A stretch of 8,114 bases of DNA from Planctomycetaceae bacterium (GTDB lineage: Bacteria; Planctomycetota; Planctomycetia; Pirellulales; UBA1268): the NCBI GenBank assembly GCA_003509235.1, contig DONH01000050.1, positions 1 through 8,114 of the forward strand, in the 5' to 3' direction. Under the pieces are notes generated by a model that worked only from the letters and a program-made list of their open reading frames with translations, made no database searches and was not told where the DNA came from. Below are positions 1-6,895 of the stretch, in pieces. How positions within the stretch are numbered: the first letter of the stretch is position 1; each line of letters starts with the position of its first letter. The position numbers were made by a program, and so were the translations under genes.

Positions 1-432
1 TTCTTCATCACCATATGCTTGAGGAGTCACATAGGTCGGCCTTGCTCGTTCCATGTCTCTTTCAACCTTTGCGATTTTCCGTTCATAGTCCGGATCATCG
101 TCTTCTGGCTCCTCAAACTGTGGCCATTCTTCTTTACTAATCGTGACCACGTATTCACCCGGCACAACACCAGCGCCAGGAGTTGCACGGAATGTCGAAA
201 GCCCAAAGGTGCCGTCTGCACTTGTTCTCCCAGCTCCGGCGAGACCAGATGAAGATGTTGGATGGAAAACAACCGAAGCACCGTCAAGCGGTTCACCATC
301 AAGCATTACAGTGCCACTGACAACAGTCACTGCTGGGCCCTTTGGGCCACCGCAGCCAACCAACGTGAATAAAGAGAGTAATCCAATGATAAAACCGCTT
401 TGAGAAGGTTTTGAAAAATAAAAATTTTGCAC
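1..432 (-). CDS. Lipoprotein with carboxypeptidase-regulatory-like fold (partial, C-terminus beyond window)
   Basis: The reading frame stays open to the left edge, giving 144 visible residues. A short polar N-terminus is followed by a hydrophobic core (about 14-25) ending in a lipobox, LVGC, with the lipidated Cys at residue 27, so the mature protein should be membrane-tethered. Residues 36-100 read as a small beta-sandwich: SGTVMLDGEPLDGASVVFHP, then a T-S-A-D-G-T-F turn, then PGEYVVTISK. This is the pattern of planctomycete carboxypeptidase-regulatory/transthyretin-like lipoproteins, often found next to DUF1559 genes, as here. Residues 101-132 form a charged acidic stretch (EEPEDDDPDYER). 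By comparison with the family, only a short tail is probably missing. The start is uncertain. GTG at 432 gives a normal-length signal peptide with a weak GAGA upstream; GTG 444, ATG 486 and ATG 498 are in frame, but the last two lie at the T run of the upstream hairpin. The molecular role is unknown. Confidence 0.8.
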   Translation of the reverse strand, partial: MQNFYFSKPSQSGFIIGLLSLFTLVGCGGPKGPAVTVVSGTVMLDGEPLDGASVVFHPTSSSGLAGAGRTSADGTFGLSTFRATPGAGVVPGEYVVTISKEEWPQFEEPEDDDPDYERKIAKVERDMERARPTYVTPQAYGDEE

Positions 433-487
433 AAGAATTCTCACTGAATCTAAAAATGAATTGAAAAAGATAAAATGAATGAACATC

Positions 488-535
488 AAAAAATTCATCA
501 GCACTGCGGCGAGTTTTTACAACACGCCGCAGATG
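488..535 (-). terminator. GC-rich hairpin plus T run between DUF1559 gene and lipoprotein gene
   Basis: On the minus strand a perfect 8-bp stem, CTGCGGCG (532-525) with CGCCGCAG (511-504), encloses a 13-nt loop. GCA and TGC extend it at the base after a one-base bulge. A run of six T (493-488) follows about ten bases after the stem. It begins about 20 bases after the DUF1559 stop codon and ends before the likely lipoprotein start. This looks like an intrinsic terminator or a partly read-through attenuator. The gap between stem and T run is longer than ideal, so termination may be incomplete. Confidence 0.6.
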
Positions 536-553
536 CCAATGAAAAGTAAATCC

Positions 554-1645
554 TTATAGTTGATTCACTTCACTACCATGAATTGTGCCCAGAGCACCCA
601 TAACGCCACCTAAACTTGGCCCTGTTCGATTATTATTTTTCCGATTCGAACTTACGTCATGATCAATGGTGTCAGCTATGAATCTGACAGAGCCATCACA
701 CATTGCTGCATTTGCACCACCTTGGTGATAACTGCTCAGACCAGGCATCATATTGCCGTGATCGCCTGAACCGCAGCGGGCGTAGTTCGGCGGCATGCCG
801 GTCTGGAAAAGTGCATGTGGCTCGTTTGAATCCATGCCACGTCGGCCAATGGCACGGTCCACGCGAACTGCCGTTCCAGAATACATCCCATTCGCATCAA
901 GCAACTCCTGGCACCTAATTGGTTCCGCATTTTGATTAATGCCATTGGTGATGCCTTGTCCACCGTTCTTGGAATCAAGCGTGCCATCTCCCAATCGCAC
1001 TTCACCGAGCGCTATGGTGTTCGACAGCCCGTCAGTGATGTCTTTCAGTCTGACGCTACGTTTCTTACAGGTTCCAGCTGTCCAGTTACCATCGGAACAG
1101 TCAAAGCCTGATATGAAAGCACCCTGCGTATCAAAGAAAACGTCTTTTGTTGACTGGCCAAAACGGTCTCCATGGCAGGCAGCATAATTAGCACCAGCAT
1201 GACGGGGGCCTGTTTGAACTATATCTGAGGGGCAAAGCCAAGCATCAATAATATTATTCAGTTCAGGCTGGTTGGAATTTGGCGTGTATCCTCCAGCGAC
1301 AGCCTGTGCCTGTATCTTTCCAAGGATTATTTCGTGACGACTAAGTTGTTCCATGAAAGGAAGAAGAATGTATCGCCATCCCCACCGAGCACTTGAATTA
1401 TTAGACTGCATGATTGCATACAGATCATGAGAGCGCGAGTTTGCCGGTAGCTCTTGCTTTGCACTTTCGTAGTTTAAGACGGCAAGTTGAAGTTGTTTGA
1501 GTTTGTTGACACACGACGCCCTGCGAGCAGCTTCTCGAGCCTGCTGAACAGCAGGAAGAAGCAGGCCTACCAAGACACCAATAATGGCAATGACTACAAG
1601 AAGTTCTATCAGCGTGAATGCACGCCTCTGCAAATGTTTTTGCAT
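554..1645 (-). CDS. DUF1559 prepilin-like protein with H-x9-DG motif
   Basis: This is a 363-residue protein of the planctomycete DUF1559 (SBP_bac_10) family. The N-terminus carries a type IV prepilin signal: basic residues, then RRAFTLIELLVVIAIIGVL, with predicted cleavage between Ala9 and Phe10 and the conserved Glu at mature position 5 (E14). Ala replaces the usual Gly before the cut. The helix continues into LLPAVQQAREAARR, the family signature. Near the C-terminus, H307 followed by nine residues and D317-G318 is the prepilin-associated H-x9-DG motif. Cysteines at about 45, 138, 157, 183, 193, 245, 291 and 316 could form disulfides. ATG 1645 is chosen because AAAGGA lies nine bases upstream; an in-frame TTG at 1663 would place that site inside the gene. 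The family is greatly expanded in planctomycetes and is thought to be a surface or pseudopilin-like component, but its function is not established. The lipoprotein gene follows it beyond the hairpin. Confidence 0.95.
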   Translation of the reverse strand: MQKHLQRRAFTLIELLVVIAIIGVLVGLLLPAVQQAREAARRASCVNKLKQLQLAVLNYESAKQELPANSRSHDLYAIMQSNNSSARWGWRYILLPFMEQLSRHEIILGKIQAQAVAGGYTPNSNQPELNNIIDAWLCPSDIVQTGPRHAGANYAACHGDRFGQSTKDVFFDTQGAFISGFDCSDGNWTAGTCKKRSVRLKDITDGLSNTIALGEVRLGDGTLDSKNGGQGITNGINQNAEPIRCQELLDANGMYSGTAVRVDRAIGRRGMDSNEPHALFQTGMPPNYARCGSGDHGNMMPGLSSYHQGGANAAMCDGSVRFIADTIDHDVSSNRKNNNRTGPSLGGVMGALGTIHGSEVNQL

Positions 1646-1654
1646 GATCCCGGT

Positions 1655-1660
1655 TCCTTT
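1655..1660 (-). promoter_or_regulatory. Ribosome binding site deciding the DUF1559 start
   Basis: AAAGGA on the minus strand sits nine bases before ATG 1645. It falls inside the longer TTG-initiated frame, so it supports the shorter start. Confidence 0.6.
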
Positions 1661-1828
1661 CAAAAAAGTAAAAAAAAGATAAGCGAATCAAAGTCGATTG
1701 ATCTTGAATACTTAAAAATTGAAACAAAAATTTCCCACAGGGCTAGGCGAAAATGCCTTGTATAGAACGGTAAATCCCCTGCAACACAACTGAATGTGTC
1801 GTGTTATAACATCGTCAAGCCCGAAAGA

Positions 1829-1857
1829 GTTATACAGCAATATTAGGCATTTGCCAA
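1829..1857 (-). promoter_or_regulatory. Candidate sigma-70-type promoter for the DUF1559 gene
   Basis: On the minus strand TTGGCA (1857-1852) and TATAAC (1834-1829) are separated by exactly 17 bases. Each matches the consensus at five of six positions. A-rich tracts just upstream (about 1858-1876) could act as an UP element. The -35 box overlaps a small inverted repeat, GGCA-AA-TGCC, a possible operator. Transcription would start near 1822, leaving a leader of about 175 bases before ATG 1645. This was found by eye only. Confidence 0.4.
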
Positions 1858-2057
1858 TTTTTTGCTTTTTTCGTCTATAGCATCAGTTTCAGGGTCGGCC
1901 TGCAGTAGGACCACATAGCAACCTGCGTAATTTGCAGGGATAAATGGGCAACTAGCGTTCAAAATTCAAAGCCAAAACACCAGCGCACAGTTCTTGTTTT
2001 AGACATATTCATCGGATTTTCTCATTCCGGTATGCATGGTTCACGAGCTCAATAGAA

Positions 2058-3122
2058 TTAGGATCCAAGCCCTAAAACGTTTTTGCAGTACAGGATACTC
2101 CGTTCTAGCTCCGAAATTTGGTGAATCTTTTTGGACTGGAGCTTGTCTTTGGCAGCCGGCTGAAAGGTGGGTATCGGATTTCCTTTTTTTGCCAGTGTGA
2201 GGAATGCAGAAAAATCTTTTGCCAGTGCGTTTGGGAAAAGATTCCAGAAATCATGTTCATAAATTGGAAATGATTTTGGAAATCCTGAAATTGTCTCAAT
2301 ATGAACAGTTACATCAGGGCACTGTTTCCTGAATATTTCAAAGAACCTCTTGAAGTCGATGCACCCTTCTCCCATTGCTGTCCACTGGGTCGTAATGCCA
2401 TTCTCAGACTTCCAAATCATGGTGTCACGAAGACTCGTTGTGAGTACGTACGGTGCAAGATTCAAAAGTGCTTGCACTGGATCCTCGAGTGTCCAACAAG
2501 CGTTTCCGGAATCAAAGTTCACACCCACAAAATCAGGACCTGCCTCTTCTACCAGGTGTTTGAGTTCTCGTGATTGCATGTCACCAGCATGATTCTCGAC
2601 AGCTATTTTAACTTCCGCATCGATTGCTTTATTACGCACTTGTTTCAAAACCTTGACGGTATCTGCAATCCTTGCCTCTATGCCTCCCTGAGAAAGTCGG
2701 TCAGAGCTGTTCCCCAAAATAACTCGAAAAGCTGGAGATCCTAAAGCCTTTGCCATTCGAATACCCAATACGAGATGGTCGTAGGCGGTTCCCCAATCGG
2801 CTTTAAATGTTTTCGACGAGGGGCAAATGCTCCATGATCCAAGAGCAATATCAATCCCTTTGTCCAATCCATAGCGACTAATATCACGAAGGGAGGAATC
2901 GTCATATCGGTCTTCAAAGGGACCAAAGTCTGTAATAAAAACTGAATCACAACCTAACGCGACGGCATGGTCTACAAGTTGTCGAGCATTCCACTGCATT
3001 GCCCGAACGGCAAAGTTGTCAAAGCCAAGCTTGATTGTCTGCTCTTTGGATGCTGCTGCAGAGAACGCTGTGTTGGTGAAAACAAAACTTGAGGCAATGA
3101 ATCCACGTCGCGTGATGAACAT
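2058..3122 (-). CDS. Exported sugar phosphate isomerase/epimerase-like TIM-barrel protein
   Basis: This 354-residue protein resembles the xylose isomerase-like TIM barrel family (AP endonuclease 2 fold, PF01261). The N-terminus, ITRRGFIASS followed by a hydrophobic stretch ending near SAAA (residues 21-24), looks like a twin-arginine signal peptide, so it probably acts folded in the periplasm. Likely metal or catalytic residues are E176 in VENHAG, D204 in NFDSGN, the R232-D233 pair, the GEGCIDF segment (251-257) and E276 in VHIETISG. The substrate cannot be read from sequence; a sugar or sugar-derived substrate is likely by family. ATG 3122 is preferred over a 33-residue upstream extension because GGAGGA sits five bases before it and the Tat signal then lies at the very N-terminus. 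It is 429 bases downstream of a sulfatase gene on the same strand, so co-transcription is uncertain. Confidence 0.9.
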   Translation of the reverse strand: MFITRRGFIASSFVFTNTAFSAAASKEQTIKLGFDNFAVRAMQWNARQLVDHAVALGCDSVFITDFGPFEDRYDDSSLRDISRYGLDKGIDIALGSWSICPSSKTFKADWGTAYDHLVLGIRMAKALGSPAFRVILGNSSDRLSQGGIEARIADTVKVLKQVRNKAIDAEVKIAVENHAGDMQSRELKHLVEEAGPDFVGVNFDSGNACWTLEDPVQALLNLAPYVLTTSLRDTMIWKSENGITTQWTAMGEGCIDFKRFFEIFRKQCPDVTVHIETISGFPKSFPIYEHDFWNLFPNALAKDFSAFLTLAKKGNPIPTFQPAAKDKLQSKKIHQISELERSILYCKNVLGLGS

Positions 3123-3127
3123 AGTTT

Positions 3128-3133
3128 TCCTCC
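3128..3133 (-). promoter_or_regulatory. Strong ribosome binding site deciding the TIM-barrel start
   Basis: GGAGGA on the minus strand lies five bases before ATG 3122. It is the strongest Shine-Dalgarno sequence I see in the window, and it rules against the longer frame starting at 3221. Confidence 0.8.
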
Positions 3134-3187
3134 AAATCACAGATCGATACCATTCGGTGAATCTTCGTTTTAGCACGTTTGTACGTA

Positions 3188-3208
3188 AGCCAAGCCAAAC
3201 ACAGCCAA
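3188..3208. repeat. Three short AGCCAA direct repeats upstream of the TIM-barrel gene
   Basis: AGCCAA occurs at 3188-3193, 3193-3198 and 3203-3208 (TTGGCT on the coding strand). The second and third copies are ten bases apart, about one helical turn. They could be a regulator binding array, but a chance low-complexity patch is equally possible. Confidence 0.35.
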
Positions 3209-3347
3209 GACACACATTCATTAGTTATTCAAGCTCATGCCCCCGAGCTCTGTTTGGATGCCGATGACTTGAGTAGGGATTTTTGTTGTAAGGTGAGTAT
3301 ATCGACGCTTAAAATTACGTAGGGTAGTGCAGGTGAAGCAGTTGCGC

Positions 3348-3380
3348 CTGGGGTGTTCTGATCACAGGCTGTCACCCAAG
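3348..3380. other. Nested hairpin in the gap downstream of the sulfatase gene
   Basis: CTGGGGTG (3348-3355) pairs with CACCCAAG (3373-3380) with one mismatch. Inside it, CTG-ATCA-CAG (3358-3367) can form a second small hairpin. No T run follows on either strand, so it is not a typical terminator. It could be a structured 3' UTR end, a processing site or nothing. Confidence 0.3.
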
Positions 3381-3551
3381 ACTGCCGGGCTGACGAGATG
3401 TTTCGCTTACTTTCCAGCAGCTTTTGTTGGCTTCCCTATGCCGCTCGGTGCGCTGCGAAAACGATTTAAACAGCGTGGTCTTCATTTCGTTTCAGCAAAC
3501 TCATGATCAAAGTTTCTTCGTGCAACAGACAATCTGCGAGTTATGGAGCAA

Positions 3552-4907
3552 TCATTTTTTCCTTTTCCTGCGGGGCTGTACGTCTGCATTCACTCCTACG
3601 AGATATTCAAGTAGCAATGCATGAAGCTCTTCTGTCTTTTGCTTCATTTCATTAGACAGATCTCTTTGCTCGCTTATATCGTTATCGAGGTCAAACAGTT
3701 CGAGTCGATCTTCTTCCCAGTTTTTCACCAATTTGAAATTCTCTGAACGAATAGCTGAGGTAACTTTGCGATCGACTCCTTGGTGAAAGATAAGAAAGGG
3801 TTGGCTACGTTGAACAAAACCCGTGCCCATGTTTTCAGCAACTTGTCGGAACGAACCGCCGTCAATGTTTTGTGGCATAGACAGTGGGTATCCAGCAAGA
3901 TCAGCGAGTGTTGGTAAAATATCAACGCCGCTTACTGGTACTGCACTGACTGAATGTGGTTTGACTCCCGGCCCAATCACGAAAAATGGTACTCGGATTC
4001 CTCCTTCATAAAATGAATGCTTTCCGTCACGAAGTGGCGAGTTGAGGTGTTCTTCTGCAGTTGGTGCTTTTGGAAGATCATTTCGGCCACCGTTGTCTGA
4101 CATGAAGATGATCCACGTATTCTTCAGCATCGCCAGCGATTCAATTTTGTCCAAAATACGACCAATTCCAGCGTCCATGTCACTTGTCATCGCTGCAAAC
4201 TCTGGCATTGTGTGCTTCTTACCTGGAGAGCGATCCTGAAACGCTGTAAAAGTTCGTTCGTTATAAAAAATATCAAGGTGGACAGCGTAATGAGAGACCT
4301 GGAGATAAAACGGTTTTTTTTGATAGTGATTCCGTTCAATAAAATGAACAGCCTTATCAGTAATACTGTTTATTCGTTTCGGATCTGGTGTCGCTGCCGG
4401 TCCACCGCTGCCTTTGTGGCCACCCGTACCATTGCCTGTGTAACCATCTGAAAAATCGTATCCTTGTTGATGTGGTGTTATTTCGTCATAGCGATGATCC
4501 CATTTTCCAAAGTGAGCAGTTACGTACTCTTTGTTCGCTTGTTTGAGCATCCTTGGAATGTTTAATTGCTTACTATATGTATCGGTCCATCCCTTTCGAT
4601 CTGCGTTGTACTCATGCCGGGCTGGAAATTGTCCAGTTTGTATTCCTCGTCGCGTTGGGCAGCATGATGAAGCCGGTGAATACCCTTGAGTGAATCGCAT
4701 GCCCATGTGAGCAAGTCGCTCCATGTGTGGCGTCATGTAAAAGTCACTTCTTGTCCGTGAATCATCAGGATTCATTAAGACGGAAGAGCCTACCCAGCTT
4801 TGGTCATCTGTAAGAATTACGATGAAGTTTGGACTTTCTGCCGAGCAGATTGGAGAAAAAGCTAAGAGCAGAAACAAAGCAGCAAGTGAATTGTTCATTG
4901 AGTGCAT
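3552..4907 (-). CDS. Secreted sulfatase (arylsulfatase A-like, formylglycine type)
   Basis: This 451-residue protein of the alkaline-phosphatase-superfamily sulfatases (PF00884) hydrolyses sulfate esters. A signal peptide spans about 1-23, with probable cleavage after CSA. Active-site signature: C82-C-P-T-R86 followed at the usual spacing by T91-G92, where C82 would be converted to formylglycine. Metal ligands are D34-D35 in LTDDQ and D271-N272 in MSDNGG. Further catalytic residues are K135 in HFGKWD, H206 or H210 in the SHYAVH segment, and K296 in RDGKHSFYEGG. The C-terminal subdomain has the usual LFDLDND element (404-410), and the protein ends in a basic tail, RRKRKK. A Gly-rich stretch at 158-170 precedes the central region. 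The start ATG 4907 has only a weak GAAGA site; ATG 4898 is an alternative. It is divergent from the serine hydrolase gene. The substrate is unknown, and sulfated polysaccharide is plausible. A formylglycine-generating enzyme must be encoded elsewhere. Confidence 0.95.
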   Translation of the reverse strand: MHSMNNSLAALFLLLAFSPICSAESPNFIVILTDDQSWVGSSVLMNPDDSRTRSDFYMTPHMERLAHMGMRFTQGYSPASSCCPTRRGIQTGQFPARHEYNADRKGWTDTYSKQLNIPRMLKQANKEYVTAHFGKWDHRYDEITPHQQGYDFSDGYTGNGTGGHKGSGGPAATPDPKRINSITDKAVHFIERNHYQKKPFYLQVSHYAVHLDIFYNERTFTAFQDRSPGKKHTMPEFAAMTSDMDAGIGRILDKIESLAMLKNTWIIFMSDNGGRNDLPKAPTAEEHLNSPLRDGKHSFYEGGIRVPFFVIGPGVKPHSVSAVPVSGVDILPTLADLAGYPLSMPQNIDGGSFRQVAENMGTGFVQRSQPFLIFHQGVDRKVTSAIRSENFKLVKNWEEDRLELFDLDNDISEQRDLSNEMKQKTEELHALLLEYLVGVNADVQPRRKRKK

Positions 4908-5320
4908 TCGAAAAGTTCTTCAGGATGTGTTTCGTGTGTTACAAAGAAATCTAAAGTGCTCCCGCACCGAGTATGTCCAGAGTCCAATCCACCATCATCT
5001 TTAGAATTCAATTTATAGTTATCATTTTTCTCGCTTCGCTGAACAAAAGTTTTTCTCCACGGTACTCTGCATAACTGCGATATATAGTGTCCAGTTTTCC
5101 ACACCTAATAGCAAGAATCCTTGAGGTCACTTTTTGTTTCGTGTTGAAGTTGGAAACATTTCCGCAGCACGACAGTAAAAGTTTGTTAAAGGTAATCAGG
5201 AACACCAAAACAATCCTGGTAATCAAAGATACTTAACTCATATAAAAATAAGGTTTATTGTCGTTTGAGTAGACAAAAAAGTCTTCTGTCATAGCGACAT
5301 TCCTGTCTGGTGAGCGAAGA
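4908..5320. promoter_or_regulatory. 413-bp divergent upstream region of the sulfatase and serine hydrolase genes
   Basis: This region must hold the promoters of two divergent genes. Short frames in it look like chance: no recognisable domains and no good ribosome binding sites. On the hydrolase side, two GGTAATCA copies (5191-5198 and 5218-5225) frame a CAGGA/TCCTG inverted repeat, followed by an AT-rich patch with TATAAA at 5241. On the sulfatase side I could not pick a convincing -35/-10 pair. Confidence 0.55.
5191..5246 (+). promoter_or_regulatory. Candidate regulated promoter for the serine hydrolase gene
   Basis: TATAAA (5241-5246) is a good -10 element, but the position 17 bases upstream is GGTAAT, unlike a -35 box. 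That spot is the second of two GGTAATCA direct repeats (5191-5198 and 5218-5225). Between them CAGGA (5197-5201) and TCCTG (5214-5218) form an inverted repeat. An activator-dependent promoter would fit; chance also would, since an 8-base repeat in a region this size is not rare. Confidence 0.25.
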
Positions 5321-6718
5321 ATGAGAAAAGGCAAAAAAAAATTTTTATTGAGATGTGGTGTTGGCTGTTTGATTGTGCTTGGCATTGCCCTGCCTGTTGG
5401 TTTTTTTGGATGGGTCCTGCCAGCTTTTTACATTGGTTCGGGCTATGTGGCAAAAGTTGTAGGGAGTGTGGTTTTTACAGCAGAAAGGCCATTTGAATCT
5501 GCTGTCGAAGAAGATGTTGGGCCGTGGAACTTTCTTAGTATTGATATCGATAAAGACACTCAGTCTGTCACAGCGAGTGTGTGTGGTTTGGCCAAACAGA
5601 CAGCACAGTACCAGCCTGGTTTGGGAGTGCACTTGATGCATGGTGAGCCGTTGCCGGAATTGGGGCAGAGGCCAAAAATGTTCAAGCCGACGGATTGGGG
5701 AGAGAAGTTTTGGCCCTTTGGTAGTGCCGTGGAATTGCCGTCAAACGGCGACGCGGTCAAAAAACTTTCCAAAGTCATCAAAAAAGCGTTTAAAGAGCAT
5801 GATCTACAGAATCCAGTCATGACTAGAGGAGTTGTCGTTATTCATGGTGGCAAACTGATTGCAGAGCATTACGGCACTGGCTTCGATTTAGAGACTCGAA
5901 TGGCAGGATGGTCGATGACTAAAAGTATTACGAATGCGTTGATCGGCATTCTGGTTCATGAAGGGAAACTCCGTGTCACTGATCGGGCACGCGTGCCAGA
6001 GTGGTCCAGTCCAGATGATCCACGATTTCACCTAACCATCAACCATTTACTACACATGACTACTGGGTTGACCTTTGAAGAAACATATTCAAATATTTTT
6101 GGTGATGTGACCAAGATGCTCTTTGTAGAACGAAATGCTGGTGCCTATGCAGCATCGAAAAGCCTTATTCGTCCGATTGATAAGCGCTGGTCCTATTCGA
6201 GTGGGACAACAAACATTCTTTCCTCCATCATTCGCCGTGCGGTTGGGGAGAGTAATTACTGGGAGTTTCCTTCGAATGAGCTTTTCAAACCAATCGGCAT
6301 GTATTCTGCAATCATTGAGCCAGATGCATCGGGTACATTTGTGGGATCATCTTTTGGTTGGGCGACGGCTCGTGATTGGGCACGCTTTGGGCAACTGTTT
6401 CTGAATGATGGTGTTTGGAATGGCAAGCGATTACTGCCAAAGGGTTGGGTGAAATATTCAGTGGCACCAACGGCTGCAGCAAAAGGACGCTACGCTGCAC
6501 ACTGGTGGACGAACGATCCTTACGAAAAGTATCCAGATAAGCAGCCTCTGCCTGACTGTCCTCGTGATACATTTTTCGCCAGTGGCTTTCATGGCCAGCG
6601 AGTTTTTGTTGTACCTTCTCGAGATGCTGTTATCGTGCGTCTTGGCTTAACGCGCAAGCGAGGGACATTTGACTTCAATGCATTCTTACGCGATGTCTTG
6701 CAGGCACTGCCTCGATGA
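5321..6718 (+). CDS. Membrane-anchored serine hydrolase (beta-lactamase/esterase fold, class C-like)
   Basis: This 465-residue protein of the serine beta-lactamase-like superfamily (PF00144) includes class C enzymes, EstB-type esterases and NylB-type amide hydrolases. A lysine-rich start (RKGKKK) and one hydrophobic segment (about 9-36) suggest an N-in signal anchor with the catalytic domain outside the cytoplasm. Residues 60-160 match no domain I recognise. The catalytic domain starts near 165 (TRGVVVIHGGKLIAEHYG). The nucleophile motif is S198-M-T-K201, the second motif Y292-S-S, and the third probably S421-G-F-H424-G. HLLHMTTGL (243-250 region) is typical of the family. Y-S-S instead of Y-A-N and the lack of a KTG box argue for an esterase or amidase over an antibiotic-degrading beta-lactamase. 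ATG 5321 has GGTGAG six bases upstream. The substrate is unknown. It is divergent from a sulfatase gene, which hints at shared polymer degradation. No terminator with a T run is evident after it. Confidence 0.92.
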   Translation: MRKGKKKFLLRCGVGCLIVLGIALPVGFFGWVLPAFYIGSGYVAKVVGSVVFTAERPFESAVEEDVGPWNFLSIDIDKDTQSVTASVCGLAKQTAQYQPGLGVHLMHGEPLPELGQRPKMFKPTDWGEKFWPFGSAVELPSNGDAVKKLSKVIKKAFKEHDLQNPVMTRGVVVIHGGKLIAEHYGTGFDLETRMAGWSMTKSITNALIGILVHEGKLRVTDRARVPEWSSPDDPRFHLTINHLLHMTTGLTFEETYSNIFGDVTKMLFVERNAGAYAASKSLIRPIDKRWSYSSGTTNILSSIIRRAVGESNYWEFPSNELFKPIGMYSAIIEPDASGTFVGSSFGWATARDWARFGQLFLNDGVWNGKRLLPKGWVKYSVAPTAAAKGRYAAHWWTNDPYEKYPDKQPLPDCPRDTFFASGFHGQRVFVVPSRDAVIVRLGLTRKRGTFDFNAFLRDVLQALPR

Positions 6719-6736
6719 AATTTTTACACTTTTGAA

Positions 6737-6806
6737 TTTCACCATAAAAGATGAATTATGGGCTGAAGTTAAATTCGAAAATGACAAAAGCCAAAGGATG
6801 GTGAAA
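6737..6806. repeat. 9-bp perfect inverted repeat between the hydrolase and the membrane protein genes
   Basis: TTTCACCAT (6737-6745) and ATGGTGAAA (6798-6806) are exact inverted copies separated by 52 bases. The left arm also overlaps a second pairing, GAAATT/AATTTC (6717-6722 with 6735-6740), so two mutually exclusive foldings are possible. No T run follows. It could be transcript structure or a regulator site, or chance. Confidence 0.35.
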
Positions 6807-6883
6807 CGTAAGTAATATATTATTTGAAATTGGGATTTAAAGTTTATTTATTACCAAACGGTATACATTGGAAGCAGTAAGAA

Positions 6884-6888
6884 AAGGA
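6884..6888 (+). promoter_or_regulatory. Ribosome binding site of the membrane protein gene
   Basis: AAGGA lies seven bases before ATG 6896. It is good support that this unrecognised frame is a real translated gene. Confidence 0.6.
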
Positions 6889-6895
6889 ATAAATC

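Larger units (their letters stand above)
1646..2057. other. 412-bp intergenic region between the DUF1559 gene and the TIM-barrel gene
   Basis: I see no convincing coding sequence on either strand. The right part would hold the 3' end of the isomerase-like gene's transcript, but I see no strong terminator there. A small hairpin, CCTGC/GCAGG with a 7-base loop, lies at 1922-1938, and a weak CGGA/TCCG pair lies near 2013-2028. The left part holds the candidate DUF1559 promoter and a long AT-rich leader. Confidence 0.6.
3123..3551. other. 429-bp intergenic region between sulfatase and TIM-barrel genes
   Basis: I see no supportable gene here. Three AGCCAA copies (plus strand, starting at 3188, 3193 and 3203) lie 65-90 bases upstream of the TIM-barrel start. 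A nested hairpin lies at 3348-3380. No clean intrinsic terminator follows the sulfatase stop codon at 3552, and I could not pick a convincing promoter pair for the TIM-barrel gene. Confidence 0.55.

Noticed and set aside
1922..1938. CCTGC/GCAGG hairpin as the TIM-barrel gene's terminator
   Set aside because: The stem is 5 bp, it lies about 120 bases after the stop codon and no T run follows on the minus strand.
3123..3221. 33-residue N-terminal extension of the TIM-barrel protein
   Set aside because: The strong GGAGGA site and the twin-arginine signal both point to ATG 3122. The extension would bury the signal peptide.
3424..3624. Plus-strand frame of 66 codons overlapping the sulfatase 3' end
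   Set aside because: It is antisense to the sulfatase C-terminus over part of its length and has no domain. It is most likely a shadow of the real gene.
5008..5226. Minus-strand frame of 72 codons in the divergent intergenic region
   Set aside because: It starts with TTG, has no Shine-Dalgarno sequence and no recognisable domain, and overlaps the upstream region of the serine hydrolase. It looks like a chance frame.
5321..6718. Antibiotic-resistance beta-lactamase
   Set aside because: The S-x-x-K motif is present, but the second motif is Y-S-S and there is no KTG box. The membrane anchor and context fit an esterase or amidase-like family member better.
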